From Streptococcus entericus DSM 14446 (GTDB lineage: Bacteria; Bacillota; Bacilli; Lactobacillales; Streptococcaceae), in contig NZ_KB904155.1 in NCBI RefSeq assembly GCF_000380025.1, forward strand, positions 81,490 to 145,489: 64,000 bases of DNA. Direction: 5' to 3'. Position numbers and translations under genes: made by a program. The notes below the pieces were generated by a model, which saw nothing but the letters and a program-made list of their open reading frames with translations, did no database searches and had not been told where the DNA came from. Positions 61,111-64,000 of this stretch are shown here, in pieces; within the stretch, counting starts at the first letter, position 1; each line of letters begins with the position of its first letter.

Positions 61111-61183
61111 CGGGAAGACAGGATTCGAACCTGCGACATCTTGGTCCCAAACCAAGCACTCTACCAAGCTGAGCTACTTCCCG
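61111..61183 (-). tRNA. tRNA-Pro (UGG)
   Basis: Acceptor arms CGGGAAG/CTTCCCG, T-loop GGTTCGAATCC and anticodon loop TTTGGGA (anticodon TGG). It is the last of four tRNAs read from the minus strand; CCA is not encoded. Confidence 0.95.
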
Positions 61184-61188
61184 AAAAT

Positions 61189-61261
61189 GCACCCTAGAGG
61201 AGTCGAACCTCTAACCGCCTGATTCGTAGTCAGGTACTCTATCCAATTGAGCTAAGGGTGC
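61189..61261 (-). tRNA. tRNA-Arg (ACG)
   Basis: Acceptor arms GCACCCT/AGGGTGC, T-loop GGTTCGACTCC and anticodon loop CTACGAA (ACG, expected to be edited to ICG). Confidence 0.95.
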
Positions 61262-61271
61262 TTATCAAAAT

Positions 61272-61354
61272 GCTGAGGACCGGAATCGAACCGGTACGGG
61301 GTTGCCCCCGCAGGATTTTAAGTCCTGTGCGTCTGCCAGTTCCGCCACCCCAGC
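61272..61354 (-). tRNA. tRNA-Leu (UAA)
   Basis: An 83-base class-II tRNA with a long variable arm (GCGGGGGCAACCCCGT). Acceptor arms are GCTGGGG/CCTCAGC, and the anticodon loop is ACTTAAA (TAA). Confidence 0.95.
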
Positions 61355-61368
61355 CTCATACAAAGAAA

Positions 61369-61439
61369 GCGAACGACGGGATTCGAACCCGCGACCCCCA
61401 CCTTGGCAAGGTGGTGTTCTACCACTGAACTACGTTCGC
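61369..61439 (-). tRNA. tRNA-Gly (GCC)
   Basis: Acceptor arms GCGAACG/CGTTCGC and anticodon loop TTGCCAA (GCC). It is the first tRNA of the array. The order Gly-Leu-Arg-Pro matches the tail of the long rRNA-linked tRNA clusters of other streptococci. Confidence 0.95.
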
Positions 61440-61474
61440 CTAACATAATTTTTAGATGTTTCACCAACTATTAT

Positions 61475-61503
61475 AGTTTAACACATAGGAAATGAGTTGT
61501 CAA
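61475..61503 (-). promoter_or_regulatory. Promoter of the tRNA array
   Basis: TTGACA (61498-61503), 17-bp spacer and TAAACT (61475-61480) on the minus strand. The array therefore does not depend on an upstream rRNA operon. Confidence 0.75.
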
Positions 61504-61529
61504 TATTTTTTTGATAAAATTGTAAAATA

Positions 61530-62273
61530 TAGTGCAACAAAAAAACTCATAGTGTTTCTGTCGTGTAAACTGTAAGTAAGCACACCAACAGAACACGAGG
61601 AAACCTATGAGCTACTCCCATGAACCATAAAAGAGCGACTAAAGATAGAGACTTACTTGGAATTAGGGTTGAATCCTTGTCAAATTGCGAAAAAACTAGG
61701 TGTTCATAGGTCCACCATTTCAAGAGAGATGAAACGGTGTCAAGGCGATTATTCCGCAAATTCAGCACAGGCCCAGTACGACCAAAAGGCTAAGCAAAAG
61801 GGGAGAAAATCTTGCTTGACGCCTGAGTTGAAAGCGGAGATTGAGCAGGGCTTGACCGCCTCTTGGTCTCCTGAACAGATTTATGGTCATTATCGGCTGG
61901 AAGAAAAGTCAATGGTCACTTTTAAGACCATCTACAACTGGCTCTATGCTGGCTTGATTCACCTAGATTTAAGCGTCTTACGTCGCAAAGGAAAAAGCCG
62001 ACAACCCAGGAAACACGTGGGAAATTCATGATTGGGACACCAATTTCCAAACGCCCTAAAGGGGTTAAGAATCGCCAGACTTTCGGTCACTGGGAGATAG
62101 ATACAGTAGTGTCCTCCCGAGGCAAAAGTAAAGGCTGTTTAGCGACCTTTGTGGAGAGGAAAACGCGCTTTTACCTGGCTTTCAAGATGCCAGATAGAAC
62201 AGCTAAATCCATGTTTTCAGCCACCGAACAACTCCTGACCTTATTTCCCAAAAGAAGCCTTTAAAACTGTTCC
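61530..62273 (+). mobile_element. Truncated IS30-family insertion sequence
   Basis: The left end lies close to AATATAGTGCAAC, about 30 bases beyond the tRNA promoter. It carries the decayed transposase described at 61607-62273. The right part, with the remaining DDE residues and the right inverted repeat, has been lost where IS1182-type sequence begins. Confidence 0.65.
61607..62273 (+). pseudogene. IS30-family transposase, frameshifted and truncated
   Basis: The reading frame begins MSYSHEP and stops at once. One shift near 61622 restores ERLKIETYLELGLNPCQIAKKLGVHRST (helix-turn-helix, 61633-61720) up to RRKGKSRQPRKHVG. A second shift near 62020 leads into MIGTPISKRPKGVKNRQTFGHWEID with the first catalytic aspartate (GHWEIDTVVS). 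A third shift near 62245 changes LFPKEAFKTV into LFPKRSL and a stop. The C-terminal third is missing. The three breaks and the truncation make it inactive. Confidence 0.85.
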
Positions 62274-62853
62274 CTTTTCAGAATAATGGTGTTACTATTA
62301 AAGTAATTTTTGGGGATAAGGCCTACTCTGGGAAGGATAATAGTCAATTTGCCAAGAAAGCAAAAGTGTACTAAGTCGCTAAGCTACATCCAGCTGTTTC
62401 AAAAGACTTCCATCAGAAGGAAGATGAGTTTTTCTATAACAAGGATGCAGACTTCTTTGTTTGTCCTGAGAGCATATGGCCATAAGGAAGGCAAAAACAG
62501 GGCGACAGGCGGGAACATCTAATCCTCAGGAAACCCACTATTTTGATATTAACCCCTGTCAAACCTACCCTTCAAAAGTGGGCTGTTATAGAGAAGGAGC
62601 TAAGTCTAAAACCTACTCGATAACCTATAAAACGATGACCATCTTTTTCAGAAGAGGTTTCAAGAAGCGCCTTATTTCAAAGAAAAGGCTAAGCATCGCT
62701 ACAAGATAGAAGCCAAAAACGCAGAACTTAAAAACAGACACGGTCTTGATGTGGCTAAGGCATCACAGGCCTTTTCACATGGCGTTACAAGCCGCTACAA
62801 CCATATTTGTAGTTAATATGAAGAGGATTATAGCTCTAATGAATCAAAAATAG
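62274..62853 (+). pseudogene. Remnant of an IS1182-family transposase (C-terminal part)
   Basis: Translated in shifting plus-strand frames the stretch gives NNGVTIKVIFGDKAYSGKDN, DEFFYNKDADFFVCPE, HMAIRKAKTGRQ, HRYKIEAKNAELKNRHGLDV, then FVVNMKRIIALMNQK and a stop at 62851-62853. This is the typical C-terminal sequence of IS1182-type transposases, including the YKIEAKNAELK region. Several internal stops and shifts show long decay. It joins directly onto the truncated IS30 transposase, suggesting one element inserted into or recombined with the other. Confidence 0.8.
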
Positions 62854-63124
62854 TAAAAAGAAAAGAGAAAGCTACTCAATGATGAAATCACTTCCTCTTT
62901 TTTCGTTTAACCAGATTGTAGAATGTTAACTTTTTCAGTGGGCTCCCATAGTGGTCTTCTCTCAATGTTAGATTGGTCAGCCCACTACAGTTGACAAAGA
63001 TCTACAAAAAGCAACGGATTTGATGCCGTTGCTTTTTTGTTTGAGTCAGGCAGACTGTTGCCTAGACTCAGCAGTCTATGGTTCTTCATCAGCTAATACA
63101 GGACAAAGAAACTCAGGCTATCAT
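62854..63124. other. Spacer between the IS remnants and the surface-protein gene
   Basis: No gene. It contains a perfect AGTGGGCT/AGCCCACT inverted repeat (about 62938-62989) and a strong hairpin near 63008-63040 listed separately. The AACATTCTACAATC-type sequence near 62915 may be the outer end of the old IS1182 element. Confidence 0.4.
63008..63040 (-). terminator. Terminator-like hairpin downstream of the LPXTG protein
   Basis: AAAAGCAACGG/CCGTTGCTTTT perfect stem with T-runs on both strands. It lies about 85 bases past the stop of the surface-protein gene and can serve either direction. Confidence 0.75.
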
Positions 63125-64000
63125 CTAGCGACGATGACGTTTAAGCCCATAGCCTACTGCTGCTAGAACTATCGTACCAAGAACAATGAACAAAATACCA
63201 TTTGCTTCTCCTGTGCTAGGTAGAGCCACTCGACGACGAGAAGAACCACCTTTAGGGGTAACATTAGTTGTTGTCACTCCTCCTGATGTTGATACAGTGG
63301 TCATGGTTGTACCCTCCGTAGTGGTCGTTGTAGACTCAGTGGTACTTGGAGTTGTGCTCTCCGTCGTGGTCGTTGTAGACTCGGTCGTGCTTGGAGTTGT
63401 ACTTTCCGTCGTAGTCGTTGTAGACTCGGTCGTGCTTGGAGTTGTACTTTCCGTCGTGGTCGTTGTAGACTCGGTCGTGCTTGGAGTTGTACTTTCCGTC
63501 GTGGTCGTTGTAGACTCGGTCATGCTTGGAGTTGTACTTTCCGTCGTGGTCGTTGTAGACTCGGTCGTGCTTGGAGTTGTGCTCTCCGTCGTGGTCGTTG
63601 TAGACTCGGTGGTACTTGCAGTTGTACTCTCCGTAGTGGTCGTTGTAGACTCGGTGGTACTTGGAGTTGTACTTTCTGTCGTAGTCGTTGTAGACTCAGT
63701 GGTACTTGCAGTTGTACTCTCCGTCGTGGTCGTTGTAGACTCGGTCGTGCTTGGAGTTGTACTTTCTGTCGTAGTCGTTGTAGACTCAGTGGTACTTGAA
63801 GTTGTGCTTGCCGTAGTGGTCGTCGTGGTCGTTGTCACATATTCATTGACAAACTGTTTTTCAGCAGGGTAATCAACCACCGCTACCAGCTGACCTTGAC
63901 CATTATCTGTTACAGTAATGGTAATCGTAAGTTCTTTAGAGTCATAAGTAATTTCTGAATCAGTACCTTTAACTTCTTTTACCTTATAGGTGTACTTGCC
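63125..64000 (-). CDS. Pilin-like LPXTG surface protein with Thr/Ser/Glu repeat stalk (5' end outside window)
   Basis: The last 291 residues of a sortase-anchored protein; the frame is open to the window edge. The first visible part, GKYTYKVKEVKGTDSEITYD...VVDYPAEKQFVNEYV, matches the FctA/Spy0128-type pilin isopeptide repeat, including the final N-x-Y that normally supplies the cross-linking asparagine. A stalk of ten 15-residue units (ESTTTTTESTTPSTT, with P/A variation) plus a partial unit follows, then VALPSTGE, a membrane segment and KRHRR. The composition is mucin-like. It may be a pilus subunit, a wall-spanning adhesin or both. Confidence 0.85.
   Translation of the reverse strand, partial: GKYTYKVKEVKGTDSEITYDSKELTITITVTDNGQGQLVAVVDYPAEKQFVNEYVTTTTTTTTASTTSSTTESTTTTTESTTPSTTESTTTTTESTTASTTESTTTTTESTTPSTTESTTTTTESTTASTTESTTTTTESTTPSTTESTTTTTESTTPSMTESTTTTTESTTPSTTESTTTTTESTTPSTTESTTTTTESTTPSTTESTTTTTESTTPSTTESTTTTTEGTTMTTVSTSGGVTTTNVTPKGGSSRRRVALPSTGEANGILFIVLGTIVLAAVGYGLKRHRR
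63315..63800. repeat. Tandem 45-bp repeats encoding the Thr/Ser/Glu stalk
   Basis: About ten nearly identical 45-bp units on the minus strand, differing mainly at third positions and at the P/A codon. The near-identity suggests recent copy-number change and likely length variation between isolates. Confidence 0.85.

Noticed and set aside
61775..62031. Active IS30 transposase
   Set aside because: The intact-looking helix-turn-helix segment is followed by two more frameshifts and loss of the C-terminal catalytic region.
63186..63872. Plus-strand 228-codon frame rich in valine
   Set aside because: It is the antisense shadow of the Thr/Ser/Glu repeat stalk; the frame stays open only because the repeats lack stop codons in that register.

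Overview
The window is a chromosomal segment of a Streptococcus. Evidence includes the vicRKX-rnc-smc block, a 286-aa methionine aminopeptidase, a folA/small gene/clpX/engB operon, a pulA-glgBCDAP glycogen cluster next to ligA and dagK, the gene order mvaK1-mvaD-mvaK2-fni, spxR, LPXTG surface proteins, and a Gly-Leu-Arg-Pro tRNA array. Base composition is visibly less AT-rich than in many streptococci. The species cannot be fixed from the sequence alone. The blocks ligA-dagK-pulA-glg and smc-rnc-vicXKR are arranged as I recall them from S. mutans and S. pyogenes.

Layout: positions 1-49.9 kb are read almost entirely from the minus strand, 50.2-60.8 kb from the plus strand, and the right end again from the minus strand. 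1-2.0 kb: promoter-proximal part of a lipoyl-ligase/OYE/luciferase-like operon of the kind linked to the ADP-ribosylating sirtuin SirTM. 2.2-7.5 kb: gpmA, ykuJ, two VOC proteins, a small membrane protein, and engB-clpX-57 aa-folA. 7.8-13.4 kb: thyA, an acetyltransferase, smc and rnc. 13.5-15.6 kb: an accessory insert (a DUF6261-like protein, five exactly spaced palindromes and an LPXTG protein) between rnc and vicX, which are normally adjacent. 15.9-18.7 kb: vicXKR. 19-32.4 kb: glgP-A-D-C-B, pulA, dagK, ligA. 32.5-43.4 kb: surface 5'-nucleotidase, ung, amino-acid ABC transporter parts, an amidase, thrB-hom, an esterase and small hypotheticals. 43.4-49.9 kb: rsuA, yihY, map, a dispersed repeat, spxR, a GNAT protein and glmS.

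50.2-60.8 kb (plus strand): rplS, rimM, trmD fused to a TPR domain, a ferredoxin-NADP reductase, gdhA, and a mevalonate operon with an embedded GNAT gene and a terminal thiolase. 61.1-61.5 kb: four tRNAs with their own promoter. 61.5-62.9 kb: decayed IS30- and IS1182-type remnants. 63.1-64 kb: the 3' part of a pilin-like LPXTG protein with a threonine/serine/glutamate repeat stalk.

The main systems are glycogen synthesis and breakdown, cell-envelope control (VicRKX), amino-sugar entry (GlmS with a likely NagR operator pair), isoprenoid precursor supply and housekeeping translation factors. I found no phage, CRISPR array or recognisable defence island. The most unusual items are the 41-bp-phased palindrome array, the TrmD-TPR fusion, a 10-mer (GCTCTGCTAT) present 12 times in unrelated reading frames, and the GNAT gene embedded in the mevalonate operon.
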